DNA of 64,000 nt. It comes from Paenibacillus woosongensis (GTDB taxonomy: Bacteria > Bacillota > Bacilli > Paenibacillales > Paenibacillaceae). Both the position numbers and the translations under genes were made by a program. This document shows, piece by piece, positions 35,602-44,447 of this stretch. Under the pieces are notes generated by a model that had not been told where the DNA came from, made no database searches, and worked only from the letters and a program-made list of their open reading frames with translations. Within the stretch, counting starts at the first letter, position 1. Every line of letters begins with the position of its first letter. The stretch covers positions 62,001 to 126,000 of the forward strand of contig NZ_WNZW01000003.1 in the NCBI RefSeq assembly GCF_009725165.1. The letters are read 5' to 3'.

Positions 35602-36300
35602 ATGGCAGTCATTTCCATGAAACAACTGCTTGAAGCAGGCGTACACTTCGGACACCAGACACGTCGCTGGAACCCGAAAATGGACCGTTATATCTTTACT
35701 GAAAGAAACGGTATTTACATCATCGACCTGCAAAAAACAGTCAAGAAAGTCGAAGAAGCTTATAATTTTGTAAAGAGCATCGCTGAAGAGAACGGTACTA
35801 TTCTGTTCGTAGGTACTAAGAAGCAAGCTCAAGATTCCGTGAAAGAAGAAGCTGAGCGCGCTGGTCAATTTTACATTAACCAACGCTGGCTTGGTGGTAC
35901 TCTGACCAACTTCCAAACGATTCAAAAGCGTATTGATCGTTTGAAACAATTGGAGACTTGGGAAGAGGACGGCACTTTCGAAGTGCTTCCGAAGAAGGAA
36001 GTTATCATTCTTCGCAAAGAGAAAGATCGCCTGGAGAAATTCCTTGGCGGTATCAAGAACATGAAGGGTCTGCCAAGCGCGCTGTTCGTCATCGATCCTC
36101 GCAAAGAGCGCATCGCTGTTGCGGAAGCACGCAAATTGGGTATCCCAATCGTAGGTATCGTTGATACAAACTGCGATCCGGACGAAATTGACTATGTCAT
36201 CCCAGGTAACGACGACGCGATCCGCGCGGTTAAATTGTTGACTGGTAAAATGGCAGATGCTGTGATCGAAGCAAACCAAGGGGAGCAAACGACGGCTTAA
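35602..36300 (+). CDS. rpsB: 30S ribosomal protein S2
   Basis: Ribosomal protein of the small subunit body-head junction. The 232-residue product begins [20 protein letters not shown] and has [33 protein letters not shown], and [21 protein letters not shown], all canonical. The reading frame is open for 35 more codons upstream, but ATG 35602 has TTAGGAGGTG before it and gives the family N-terminus. tsf follows after an attenuator-like hairpin. Confidence 0.98.
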   Translation: MAVISMKQLLEAGVHFGHQTRRWNPKMDRYIFTERNGIYIIDLQKTVKKVEEAYNFVKSIAEENGTILFVGTKKQAQDSVKEEAERAGQFYINQRWLGGTLTNFQTIQKRIDRLKQLETWEEDGTFEVLPKKEVIILRKEKDRLEKFLGGIKNMKGLPSALFVIDPRKERIAVAEARKLGIPIVGIVDTNCDPDEIDYVIPGNDDAIRAVKLLTGKMADAVIEANQGEQTTA

Positions 36301-36334
36301 TGCTGAGCTTCCGTTATAAGTAATAAATTAAATG

Positions 36335-36379
36335 AAAAGGGTGGTTGGTAGGTGTCAAACCTCTCACTGCCCTTTTTTT
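36335..36379 (+). terminator. Terminator or attenuator between rpsB and tsf
   Basis: AAAAGGG on the left pairs with CCCTTTTTTT on the right around an imperfect, GU-containing stem (GTGGTTGG against CTCACTGC). A run of seven T residues follows CCC. It probably reduces read-through so that tsf output differs from rpsB. Confidence 0.7.
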
Positions 36380-36393
36380 AAAGGATAAATCTC

Positions 36394-36423
36394 TGGTCAT
36401 TTTCACAGATTAGGTCCTATAAT
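36394..36423 (+). promoter_or_regulatory. Possible promoter of tsf
   Basis: TGGTCA, 18 bases and TATAAT. The start point would fall close to the GGAGGG ribosome binding site of tsf, which makes it doubtful, but it sits just behind the rpsB terminator where a promoter would be useful. Confidence 0.3.
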
Positions 36424-36444
36424 TGATTATGGAGGGAATTTAAA

Positions 36445-37095
36445 ATGGCGGTTGATGCAAAAGCGGTAAAAGAACTACGCGAAAAAACAGGTGCAGGTAT
36501 GCTCGATTGCAAAAAGGCGCTTGAAGAAGTTAACGGTGATATCGAAAAGGCGGTCGAATTTCTTCGTGAGAAAGGTTTGGCTGCATCTGCGAAAAAAGCC
36601 GGACGTATCGCTACTGAAGGTATCGTAGAATCTTACATCCATGCGAACGGTAAAATCGGCGTTCTCGTTGAAGTAAACTGCGAGACAGATTTCGTTGCGC
36701 TTACGGATCAATTTAAAGAGTTCGTTCGCGACATTGCAATTCATATCGCTGCGTCCAACCCTCGTTACGTACGCCGCGAAGACGTTCCACAAGATGAAAT
36801 CGAGAAGGAGAAAGAAATCCTTAAAGCTCAAGCGCTCAACGAAGGAAAACCTGAGAAAATCGTTGAGAAAATGGTGGAAGGACGTATTTCCAAATACTTC
36901 GAAGAGTACTGCTTGCTGGAGCAATCTTTCGTTAAAGATCCGGACAAAACAATCTCCACGCTGCTTAACGAGAAAATCGCTACAATCGGAGAGAATATCT
37001 CGATTCGTCGTTTCGTTCGTTACGAGCTAGGCGAAGGTCTGGAGAAAAAAGTGGATAACTTTGTAGAAGAAGTTATGTCCCAAGTGAATCAATAA
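36445..37095 (+). CDS. tsf: Elongation factor Ts
   Basis: Nucleotide exchange factor for EF-Tu. The 216-residue product has the N-terminal UBA-like block [18 protein letters not shown], then [21 protein letters not shown], and the EF-Tu-contacting ETDFVA (in [16 protein letters not shown]). It is shorter than the Bacillus and E. coli proteins (about 280-293); one of the duplicated core subdomains seems reduced, as in the short EF-Ts of Thermus. ATG 36445 follows GGAGGGAA. Confidence 0.97.
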   Translation: MAVDAKAVKELREKTGAGMLDCKKALEEVNGDIEKAVEFLREKGLAASAKKAGRIATEGIVESYIHANGKIGVLVEVNCETDFVALTDQFKEFVRDIAIHIAASNPRYVRREDVPQDEIEKEKEILKAQALNEGKPEKIVEKMVEGRISKYFEEYCLLEQSFVKDPDKTISTLLNEKIATIGENISIRRFVRYELGEGLEKKVDNFVEEVMSQVNQ

Positions 37096-37127
37096 GAGCA
37101 CCATTCAATTAAATGTTATAGAGAGAT

Positions 37128-37153
37128 GGAACACGGCGTGTTCCTTCTTTTTT
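37128..37153 (+). terminator. Intrinsic terminator after tsf
   Basis: Perfect 7-bp stem GGAACAC / GTGTTCC with loop GGC, followed by TTCTTTTTT. It closes the rpsB-tsf unit. Confidence 0.9.
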
Positions 37154-37189
37154 AACCAAACGCCCTTAATTGTGTGAGCCTGGGAAGCG

Positions 37190-37208
37190 CGGCCCCTTCG
37201 TTGGGCCG
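37190..37208 (+). other. GC hairpin in the pyrH leader
   Basis: CGGCCC and GGGCCG form a 6-bp stem around CTTCGTT. The bases after it (TTCTTCTCC) are not a clean T-run, so it is recorded as a structured leader element and not as a terminator. It lies 51 bases before the pyrH start. Confidence 0.4.
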
Positions 37209-37259
37209 TTCTTCTCCGGCAACCTCTAAGAGGGTTCATCTAAAGTGGAGGGTATACAA

Positions 37260-37988
37260 TTGGAGCAGCCAGTTTTTAAACGTATTGTATTGAAGGTCAG
37301 TGGGGAGTCGTTAGCCGGTCAAAACGGGTATGGCATCGATGCGGATACGATTTCATCGATTGCCCAGCAAGTGAAAGAAGTGGTTGAACTGGGCGTGCAG
37401 GTCGCCATCGTATGCGGCGGCGGCAACATATGGCGCGGTATTGCGGGCAGTGCGAAGGGCATTGACCGTGCTACGGCGGACTATATGGGGATGCTGGCTA
37501 CCGTCATGAATTCGCTCGCTTTGCAGGATGCTTTGGAGCAAATCGACGTGCCTACGCGGGTTCAGACTTCGATCGCCATGCAGCAAATTGCGGAGCCTTA
37601 TATACGGCGCCGTGCGATCCGGCATTTGGAGAAAGGCCGCGTCGTCATATTTGCAGCTGGAACAGGTAACCCATTCTTCTCTACGGATACGACAGCAGCA
37701 CTGCGTGCCGCTGAAATTGAAGCCGAAGTAATTCTGATGGCTAAAAATAAAGTGGACGGCGTATATTCTGCGGATCCGTTTGTGGATCCGACAGCCGAGA
37801 AATATGAAATACTTACCTACATGGAAGTGCTCAGCAAAAACCTGGGCGTTATGGATTCCACGGCATCATCGTTATGTATGGACAACGACATTCCGCTTAT
37901 CGTGTTTGCGATTACGGAACAAGGTAATATTAAACGTGTAGTCCTCGGTGAGAAAATCGGAACGACTGTGAGAGGGAGTGTAGATTAA
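37260..37988 (+). CDS. pyrH: UMP kinase PyrH
   Basis: Phosphorylates UMP to UDP; bacterial hexameric amino-acid-kinase fold. The 242-residue product begins [18 protein letters not shown] and has [43 protein letters not shown] and VDGVYSADP, all hallmarks. TTG at 37260 is preferred (GGAGGG seven bases upstream); GTG 37245 in the same frame overlaps the ribosome binding site. The stop overlaps the frr start (TAATG). Confidence 0.97.
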   Translation: MEQPVFKRIVLKVSGESLAGQNGYGIDADTISSIAQQVKEVVELGVQVAIVCGGGNIWRGIAGSAKGIDRATADYMGMLATVMNSLALQDALEQIDVPTRVQTSIAMQQIAEPYIRRRAIRHLEKGRVVIFAAGTGNPFFSTDTTAALRAAEIEAEVILMAKNKVDGVYSADPFVDPTAEKYEILTYMEVLSKNLGVMDSTASSLCMDNDIPLIVFAITEQGNIKRVVLGEKIGTTVRGSVD

Positions 37989-38542
37989 TGCCGCAATCGA
38001 TTAAGAAAAACGCTGAAGAACGTATGGATAAAGCGATTCAGGCTTTGAAAAGAGATTTGGCGACATTACGTGCCGGAAGAGCCAATCCTTCACTGCTAGA
38101 TCGCATTCAGGTGGATTATTACGGAACCCCGACGCCGGTTAATCAGCTGGCGAACATCAGCACGCCGGATTCCCGTACGTTGATGATTCAACCTTGGGAT
38201 AAATCATCGTTGGCCGAAATTGAGCGCGCGATTCAGAAGTCCGACCTGGGACTTACGCCTGCTAATGACGGTTCGATGATCCGTTTGTCGATTCCACCGC
38301 TCACGGAAGAACGCCGTGTGGATTTGGCCAAAATGACGAAAAAATTCGGTGAAGAAGCGAAGGTTGCGATCCGCAACATCCGTCGCGACGCGAACGATGA
38401 TATCAAGAAGCTTGAAAAAACGGAGATTTCGGAGGACGAATCCCGCCGTCATCAAGAGGATATCCAGAAGTCAACGGATAAATTTATCGCGGAAGTCGAT
38501 AAAGTGCTCGCTGCGAAAGAAAAAGAGATTATGGAAGTTTAA
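37988..38542 (+). CDS. frr: Ribosome recycling factor
   Basis: Splits post-termination ribosomes together with EF-G. The 184-residue product has [33 protein letters not shown], split here as family blocks [14 protein letters not shown] and [12 protein letters not shown], then [13 protein letters not shown] and [19 protein letters not shown]. Normal length (about 185). It is coupled to pyrH. Confidence 0.98.
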   Translation: MPQSIKKNAEERMDKAIQALKRDLATLRAGRANPSLLDRIQVDYYGTPTPVNQLANISTPDSRTLMIQPWDKSSLAEIERAIQKSDLGLTPANDGSMIRLSIPPLTEERRVDLAKMTKKFGEEAKVAIRNIRRDANDDIKKLEKTEISEDESRRHQEDIQKSTDKFIAEVDKVLAAKEKEIMEV

Positions 38543-38556
38543 GAGACGAAAAGCGG

Positions 38557-38590
38557 CCCCTCCTTTTACGGTGGGGTTTGTCTCTTTTTC
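38557..38590 (+). terminator. Possible terminator after frr
   Basis: CCCCTCC pairs with GGTGGGG (one T-T mismatch) across the loop TTTTAC, followed by TTTGTCTCTTTTTC. The T-tract is interrupted, so the strength is uncertain. Confidence 0.5.
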
Positions 38591-38612
38591 ATCACCGGCT
38601 GGAGGAAGAGGA

Positions 38613-39380
38613 ATGATCAAGTTATTTCAATCCTGGTGGAAAAATAGGGGGAAACGTTCTGTCGAAGCGCTGCCAGCGGACAACATTCCAAAGCACGTTG
38701 CCATCATCATGGACGGAAATGGACGTTGGGCCCGCAATAAAGGGCTACCGCGGATTGTCGGACATCGCAACGGAATGAAGGCTGTGAAGCGGGCGACGAT
38801 AGCAGCGGACGAACTGGGCATCCGGATTTTGACTTTATATGCGTTCTCCACAGAAAATTGGAAACGTCCTAAGGATGAAGTGGATTTTCTGATGTCGCTG
38901 CCGCAGGAATTTTTGGCCCTTGAGCTTGAGGAACTGATCGAGAAGAACGTTCAGGTGCGCATGATGGGCCATACGGACAATCTTCCCCGGCATACGATTG
39001 AAGCGATGGAGGAAGCGGTCTCCCGAACGGAAAACAACACCGGCCTCATTTTGAATTTTGCCCTGAATTACGGCAGCCGCCGCGAGATGACGGAGAGCAT
39101 GAAGGTGATCGCACGCGAGGTTCAGACTGGACAGTTGTCCCCGGAGGACATTACGGAAGAAATGATCAATTCCCATTTATTATCGCACGGATTGAGCGAC
39201 CCGGATTTGCTCATTCGCACGGGCGGTGAACTCCGGTTGAGTAATTTCATGCTCTGGCAAGCGGCTTATAGCGAACTTTGGTTTACGGATCTATATTGGC
39301 CTGAATTCGGCCGCGAGCAGCTGGTGGAAGCGGTCGCCGAATATCAGCGGCGAACACGTCGCTATGGTGGATTATCATAG
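38613..39380 (+). CDS. uppS: Undecaprenyl diphosphate synthase (isoprenyl transferase)
   Basis: Makes the C55 lipid carrier for cell wall synthesis by adding isopentenyl units to farnesyl-PP. The 255-residue product has AIIMDGNGRWA with catalytic Asp34, LTLYAFSTENWKRP, and the C-terminal RTGGELRLSNFMLWQAAYSE block. ATG 38613 has GGAGGAAGAGG upstream; longer in-frame extension over frr is rejected. It begins the envelope-lipid part of the cluster with cdsA and dxr. Confidence 0.97.
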   Translation: MIKLFQSWWKNRGKRSVEALPADNIPKHVAIIMDGNGRWARNKGLPRIVGHRNGMKAVKRATIAADELGIRILTLYAFSTENWKRPKDEVDFLMSLPQEFLALELEELIEKNVQVRMMGHTDNLPRHTIEAMEEAVSRTENNTGLILNFALNYGSRREMTESMKVIAREVQTGQLSPEDITEEMINSHLLSHGLSDPDLLIRTGGELRLSNFMLWQAAYSELWFTDLYWPEFGREQLVEAVAEYQRRTRRYGGLS

Positions 39381-39401
39381 CAGGATAGAAGGTGTAGAAG
39401 G

Positions 39402-40205
39402 TTGAAAACACGTTTAATTACAGGACTGATTGCTGGCGTCTTTTTTTTAGGCATGTGCCTGCTCGGCGGAATAGGATATCAGATGCTCATCGTGGCTATG
39501 GCTTTGGTAGGCTACTATGAGTTTGTCCGGATGATCAAACTGCCCCCGTTCAGAGGCGCTGCGATTTTCGGTTATGTATGCATACTCTATATGACGTTCC
39601 CCTGGAGTCTGCTGGGCCTGAGCATGCCGCTGGAGGTTTTGCCCGCCCTGTGGTTAATGATGTTCCTTTTCCTGGCCATTACGGTATTTACCAAAAATGA
39701 TTTTCCAATTAGCGAGGCTGCTATCTTGTTTCTTGGAACTGCCTATATCGGTATCGGATTTTCGGCCATAGCGATGACGCGAATCACGCCGGATGGACAT
39801 GGTGTCTTCTGGACGTTTCTGATGCTGGCTGCGATCTGGAGCAGTGATGCAGGCGCTTATTTCACGGGAAGAAGGTTCGGCAAGCATAAGCTATGGCCAG
39901 CCATTAGCCCTAATAAAACTGTGGAAGGGGCCGTCGGCGGCATTGCGCTGGCTGTGGTAGCAGCGGTGATATTCTCTCTGTTCTCAGGCGGGCTCCTAAC
40001 AATTGGACGAGCACTTCTTCTCGGCGTATCAGCCGCTGTTGTGGGACAGCTTGGCGATTTAATCCAGTCTGCCTACAAGCGGGTTTACGGGATTAAGGAT
40101 ACGGGCAAGCTTCTGCCGGGTCACGGCGGTATTCTAGACCGCTGCGATAGTTGGGTTGTGGTATTTCCGTTCGTACATATTCTAATGCTGCTTCCCTACT
40201 ACTAA
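39402..40205 (+). CDS. cdsA: Phosphatidate cytidylyltransferase CdsA
   Basis: Membrane enzyme making CDP-diacylglycerol, the precursor of all phospholipid head groups. The 267-residue product has about seven membrane helices and the signature KRVYGIKDTGKLLPGHGGILDR near the C-terminus (seen as KDTGKLLPGHGG then LDRCDS). The start is TTG at 39402 after AGAAGG-type sequence; no better ATG is near. Confidence 0.96.
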   Translation: MKTRLITGLIAGVFFLGMCLLGGIGYQMLIVAMALVGYYEFVRMIKLPPFRGAAIFGYVCILYMTFPWSLLGLSMPLEVLPALWLMMFLFLAITVFTKNDFPISEAAILFLGTAYIGIGFSAIAMTRITPDGHGVFWTFLMLAAIWSSDAGAYFTGRRFGKHKLWPAISPNKTVEGAVGGIALAVVAAVIFSLFSGGLLTIGRALLLGVSAAVVGQLGDLIQSAYKRVYGIKDTGKLLPGHGGILDRCDSWVVVFPFVHILMLLPYY

Positions 40206-40276
40206 GATTCTGTCCTGAAAATATAAGGGCTCCTTATGGGCCATGGAATTAGTCATTAAATCAGGTGAGGTATGTT

Positions 40277-41416
40277 ATGAGAAAAATAGCTGTCATTGGT
40301 TCCACCGGATCGATTGGAACGCAAACGCTGGATGTTGTCAGACAGCATCCTGATCAATTTGTCGTTGAAGGCTTGGCTGCGGGTTCGAATATCGATTTAT
40401 TCGTCCAGCAGGTCAACGCTTATCGTCCGAAGAAGGCTTCCATTGGAAATAAGCAGCTTGCGGAGCAGGTAGCCCCGCTGCTTCCGCCTGGGGTTGAGCT
40501 GTATTACGGCGAGGAGGGCCTGATCGAGGTTGCTGCAGGCACCGAGGCTGATTTTGTGCTGAGCGCTATTGTTGGGAGTAGGGGCCTGCCTCCAACCTTA
40601 GCTGCGATTTCCGAAGGGAAAACGATCGGGCTGGCGAATAAAGAAACGCTGGTGACAGCAGGGCATATCGTTACAGAGCTTGCTGAGCAGAAGGGGGTTG
40701 CACTGCTTCCTGTAGACAGCGAGCACTCGGCGATTTTCCAATGCTTAAACGGGGAGAGCAGAGATGATGTCGAGCAGATAACATTGACGGCTTCGGGAGG
40801 CTCATTCCGGCATTTAACGCGGGAGCAGCTTGGAAATGTGACGCTGGAGGATGCTTTGAAGCATCCCAACTGGTCGATGGGAGCGAAACTAACGATCGAT
40901 TCGGCCACGATGGTCAACAAAGGATTGGAAGTCATTGAGGCGCATTGGCTTTTCGGTCTTCCTTACGATAAAATCAATGTGCTTTTGCATCCCGAGAGTA
41001 TTATCCACTCTTTCGTTGAATATCGTGACGGAAGCGTGATTGCCCAGCTCGGTACTCCGGATATGCGCATTCCCATTCAATACGCGATGACTTATCCTGC
41101 TAGATTCTCATCGGCATCCAAACGTTTGTCGCTGGCAGAGGTCGGCAAGCTTCATTTTCAGGAAATGGATTATGAGCGATTCCCCTGTTTAAGACTTGCC
41201 TTCGAATGTGGTAAAATAGGTGGGACGGCGACGACGGTATTTAATGCAGCCAATGAAGCTGCGGTCGCCCGTTTTATGAAGCGGGAAATTCCATTTCTGC
41301 GGATTGAAACGATCATTGAAACCGTACTCTCCAGGCATATACCTCAAAAACAAGCCGATCTTGAAACGATTCAAGCTGCGGATCGGTGGGCGAGAGAGAT
41401 GGCCGCATCGTTGTAA
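40277..41416 (+). CDS. dxr: 1-deoxy-D-xylulose-5-phosphate reductoisomerase
   Basis: Second step of the MEP isoprenoid pathway (DXP to MEP, NADPH-dependent). The 379-residue product starts RKIAVIGSTGSIGTQTL (NADPH loop) and has LANKETLVTAG, LPVDSEHSAIFQCL with metal and substrate ligands, TASGGSFR, and KLTIDSATMVNKGLEVIEAHWLF, all canonical. ATG 40277 has GGTGAGG upstream. It supplies precursors for the neighbouring uppS. Confidence 0.97.
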   Translation: MRKIAVIGSTGSIGTQTLDVVRQHPDQFVVEGLAAGSNIDLFVQQVNAYRPKKASIGNKQLAEQVAPLLPPGVELYYGEEGLIEVAAGTEADFVLSAIVGSRGLPPTLAAISEGKTIGLANKETLVTAGHIVTELAEQKGVALLPVDSEHSAIFQCLNGESRDDVEQITLTASGGSFRHLTREQLGNVTLEDALKHPNWSMGAKLTIDSATMVNKGLEVIEAHWLFGLPYDKINVLLHPESIIHSFVEYRDGSVIAQLGTPDMRIPIQYAMTYPARFSSASKRLSLAEVGKLHFQEMDYERFPCLRLAFECGKIGGTATTVFNAANEAAVARFMKREIPFLRIETIIETVLSRHIPQKQADLETIQAADRWAREMAASL

Positions 41417-41533
41417 TCACCCCGACCGCTGGGCAAAAAAGTTTCCACAATGGTATTCTCTTGTGCCTGATCGGAGAATAATGATAATCTAAATGAATTG
41501 GACGATCTGTGGCTAAAAGGAGGATGCTTTCGA

Positions 41534-42811
41534 TTGGAATTGCTGAGAATTATATTTTTGACAGTGCTCATGTTCTTCGTCATCGTTACGGTTCATGAGT
41601 GGGGACATTATTACTTTGCCAAACGGGCTGGGATACTCGTGCGTGAATTCGCGATTGGCTTCGGGCCAAAACTGTTTTCTTACCGCAGGGGAGAGACCCA
41701 GTTTACCCTTCGTTTGCTGCCATTTGGCGGTTATGCAAGAATGGCGGGAGAGGATCCGGAACTCGTTGAGATCCAGTCCGGACAAACCGTAGCCCTGCGC
41801 TTAGACGGACAAGATGTCACCAAAATTTATCTCGACCGTTTAGATAATCGAAAGAATGTCATTCGTGGCGAAGTCACTGAGATCGATTTGGAAGACCGGC
41901 TCGTTATCGTTCTGGACGTAGATGGAGAAATTCTCAATTATAAAGTGCATCCTCAGGCAATGATGGTGGCCAAAGGCAAGGAGACGCAAATTGCTCCTCG
42001 CAACCGGCAATTCGCAAGCAAGACGGTGGGCCAGCGGGCATTATCCATCTTCGCCGGACCGTTGATGAACTTCATTTTGGCCTTTGTCCTCTTCGCCCTT
42101 CATACGCAAATGGCAGGAATTCCTTTTGATAAACCTGATCATTTGGAAATCGGCGATGTCATGGACAATATGCCCGCCTCAGAGGCTGGTTTACAGCGAG
42201 GCGACATTATCGAGACGATTAACGGGGTGGCTGTAGGCACAGACGCTGAGAAATTGATTGAGACGATCGCTGCTTCCAAGGACGTACCGATGGAATGGAC
42301 GGTCCGCCGCGGGGATCAGGTGCTGCCGATTACGATTACGCCGCGAGCGATGGAGAATCAGCAGGGTGGTAAAGTAGGCACCACGATCGTAACTTATTTC
42401 GAGATGCGCAAAGCCAGTTTCGGCGAGACGTTTACTGTCGCTGGCAAAGATATGGTGAATACGACCAAAATGATCTTTATCGGCTTTCAGCAGCTGATTC
42501 AGAAATTTTCGATGGATGACCTGGGAGGACCGGTACGGACCTTTGAGGTGACAGGGCAAATTGCGAAGCAAGGCATCGTGAAATTGACTTACTGGGCGGC
42601 GATACTGAGCTTGTATCTGGGCATTTTTAATTTGCTGCCGATTCCGGCTCTCGACGGCAGCAGGCTCATCTTCCTTGCCGTTGAGGCGGTTCGCGGGAAG
42701 CCGATTGATCCGAATCGAGAGGGAATGGTTCACTTTATCGGCTTCGCCATGTTATTTCTGCTTATGATTGCTGTAACCTATAATGATATTTTGCGATTAA
42801 TTAACGGATAA
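41534..42811 (+). CDS. rseP: Site-2 protease RseP/RasP
   Basis: Intramembrane zinc metalloprotease that cuts anti-sigma factors and leftover signal peptides. The 425-residue product has HEWGH (residues 21-25, HExxH) in the first membrane helix, FAIGFGPKLFSYRRGET, RLLPFGGYARMAGEDPE, a PDZ domain with ASEAGLQRGDIIETINGV, and the third catalytic motif NLLPIPALDGSRL near the end. TTG at 41534 is chosen (AAGGAGG ten bases upstream, protein starts at the membrane helix); a longer frame exists upstream. Confidence 0.95.
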   Translation: MELLRIIFLTVLMFFVIVTVHEWGHYYFAKRAGILVREFAIGFGPKLFSYRRGETQFTLRLLPFGGYARMAGEDPELVEIQSGQTVALRLDGQDVTKIYLDRLDNRKNVIRGEVTEIDLEDRLVIVLDVDGEILNYKVHPQAMMVAKGKETQIAPRNRQFASKTVGQRALSIFAGPLMNFILAFVLFALHTQMAGIPFDKPDHLEIGDVMDNMPASEAGLQRGDIIETINGVAVGTDAEKLIETIAASKDVPMEWTVRRGDQVLPITITPRAMENQQGGKVGTTIVTYFEMRKASFGETFTVAGKDMVNTTKMIFIGFQQLIQKFSMDDLGGPVRTFEVTGQIAKQGIVKLTYWAAILSLYLGIFNLLPIPALDGSRLIFLAVEAVRGKPIDPNREGMVHFIGFAMLFLLMIAVTYNDILRLING

Positions 42812-42838
42812 TATTGTGTTTATTATGGGAGGACTAGG

Positions 42839-44296
42839 TTGGATATGGCTAATGAGGAGAAACAATTCGTAACTGAAATTACCCCGCAAAGCGAGGATTT
42901 CTCGCGCTGGTACATCGACGTCATCAAGAAGGCGGACTTGATGGATTACTCGCCGGTACGCGGCTGCATCGTCTTTAAACCGGACGGTTACGAAATCTGG
43001 GAGCACATTCAGGAAGAATTGGATCGGCGCTTTAAAGAGACAGGACACCGCAACGCTTATTTTCCTCTCTTTATTCCGGAGAGCTTCTTTCAGAAGGAGA
43101 AGGAGCACGTCGAAGGATTTAACCCTGAGCTCCCATGGGTTACGGAAGCGGCGGGCGAGAAATTGGAGGAGCGCCTGGCCATTCGTCCGACCTCTGAGAC
43201 GATGATCGGCCACATGTACGAGAAGTGGATACAATCTTATCGCGATCTGCCGGTACTGATCAATCAGTGGGCTAACGTCGTTCGCTGGGAGAAGCGTACA
43301 TTGCCATTTTTGCGGACGAGCGAGTTTTTGTGGCAGGAAGGCCACACGGCGCATGAGAATGAGCAGGAAGCTCGTGAAGAAACAATGCAGATGCTGGAAA
43401 TCTATCGCGATTTCGTTGAGAACTATCTCGCCATTCCAGTCATCGTTGGACAGAAAACACCTTCGGAGAAATTCGCCGGGGCAGTGGACACCTATTCCAT
43501 TGAAGCGATGATGAAGGACGGGCGAGCCGTTCAGGCCGGAACATCGCATTACCTGGGCACGAATTTTGCTGTAGCCTTCAATATTCAATATTTGAATAGG
43601 GATAATGTTCAGGAATACGTGCATACGACCTCTTGGGGCGTCAGCACGCGCCTGATCGGCTCCCTCATCATGGTTCATGGCGATGACCGCGGTCTTGCTT
43701 TGCCGCCGAAAGTGGCGCCGAAGCAGGTTATGATCATTCCAATCGGTCCTCCTAAGACGCGCGACGCCGTAGTAGGACGGGCGGATGAATTGTTCGCTCA
43801 GTTGAAGAAGGCAGGCATCCGTGTCGGAATGGATGATCGTGCAGATGTGCGGCCAGGCTGGAAATTCAATGAATATGAAATGCGCGGTGTGCCTGTGCGC
43901 CTTGAAATTGGTCCGCGTGATATGGAAAATGGCGTCTGCGTGCTCGTCTCCCGGATTTCCGGAGAGAAGAAGGTTGTACAGCAGGATAACCTTGTAGAAG
44001 AGGTTCAGGCGATGCTGGAGCAGGTTCACAACGAAATGTACGAACGTGCTAAAACTTTCCGCGACGAGCATTTCAACAGCGTGGATACACTGGATGAAAT
44101 GAAAGCGAGCATTGAGGAGAAGCGCGGCTTTACACTGGCCGGCTGGTGCGGTTCCGAGGCTTGCGAGCGTCACGTCAAAGATGAGACAGGTGCGACAAGC
44201 CGCAATATTCCTTTTGATCCGGCGACGAAGAAATCGAACTGTCTCGTATGCGGCGAAGAAGCTAAACATACGGTTGTTTTTGCAAGAGCCTATTAA
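42839..44296 (+). CDS. proS: Proline-tRNA ligase, archaeal/eukaryotic-type (ProS type 3)
   Basis: Charges tRNA-Pro. At 485 residues it is shorter than the bacterial-type enzyme (about 565) and lacks the editing insertion. It has VRGCIVFKPDGYEIWEHI, RPTSETMIGHMY, RWEKRTLPFLRTSEFLWQEGHTAH, and the C-terminal zinc-type domain with CLVCGEEAKHTVVFARAY ending in Tyr, all marks of the archaeal/eukaryotic class. TTG at 42839 (GGGAGGA seven bases upstream) is the likely start; ATG 42845 is an alternative. The position between rseP and polC is the usual Bacillus proS location. Confidence 0.96.
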   Translation: MDMANEEKQFVTEITPQSEDFSRWYIDVIKKADLMDYSPVRGCIVFKPDGYEIWEHIQEELDRRFKETGHRNAYFPLFIPESFFQKEKEHVEGFNPELPWVTEAAGEKLEERLAIRPTSETMIGHMYEKWIQSYRDLPVLINQWANVVRWEKRTLPFLRTSEFLWQEGHTAHENEQEAREETMQMLEIYRDFVENYLAIPVIVGQKTPSEKFAGAVDTYSIEAMMKDGRAVQAGTSHYLGTNFAVAFNIQYLNRDNVQEYVHTTSWGVSTRLIGSLIMVHGDDRGLALPPKVAPKQVMIIPIGPPKTRDAVVGRADELFAQLKKAGIRVGMDDRADVRPGWKFNEYEMRGVPVRLEIGPRDMENGVCVLVSRISGEKKVVQQDNLVEEVQAMLEQVHNEMYERAKTFRDEHFNSVDTLDEMKASIEEKRGFTLAGWCGSEACERHVKDETGATSRNIPFDPATKKSNCLVCGEEAKHTVVFARAY

Positions 44297-44321
44297 TGAT
44301 GAAGTAAGAATTCAAATAGGA

Positions 44322-44390
44322 GGGCTTCCGGCAGTGAGCTGTCGGGTAGGCAGCAGCCTGCTCGGACCTCGTGAACGGAAGCTCTCTTTT
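44322..44390 (+). terminator. Long hairpin between proS and polC, possible terminator
   Basis: GGCTTCCG (44323-44330) pairs with CGGAAGCT (44376-44383) around a 45-base loop that can itself fold, followed by CTCTTTT. It could terminate proS or form part of the polC leader. The T-run is short. Confidence 0.45.
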
Positions 44391-44447
44391 AAACTGTCCG
44401 CACGTACCTTAACCTCATATTGAGGAATGTATCAGGGGGAGGATATC

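Noticed and set aside
38349-38612. N-terminal extension of uppS over the end of frr
   Set aside because: The extension is Lys/Arg-rich antisense-like coding from another frr frame; GGAGGAAGAGG before ATG 38613 and the normal UppS length favour the short form.
42797-44269. 490-codon open frame on the minus strand opposite proS
   Set aside because: It mirrors the proS coding region, has no ribosome binding site or recognisable family, and arises from codon bias of the real gene.
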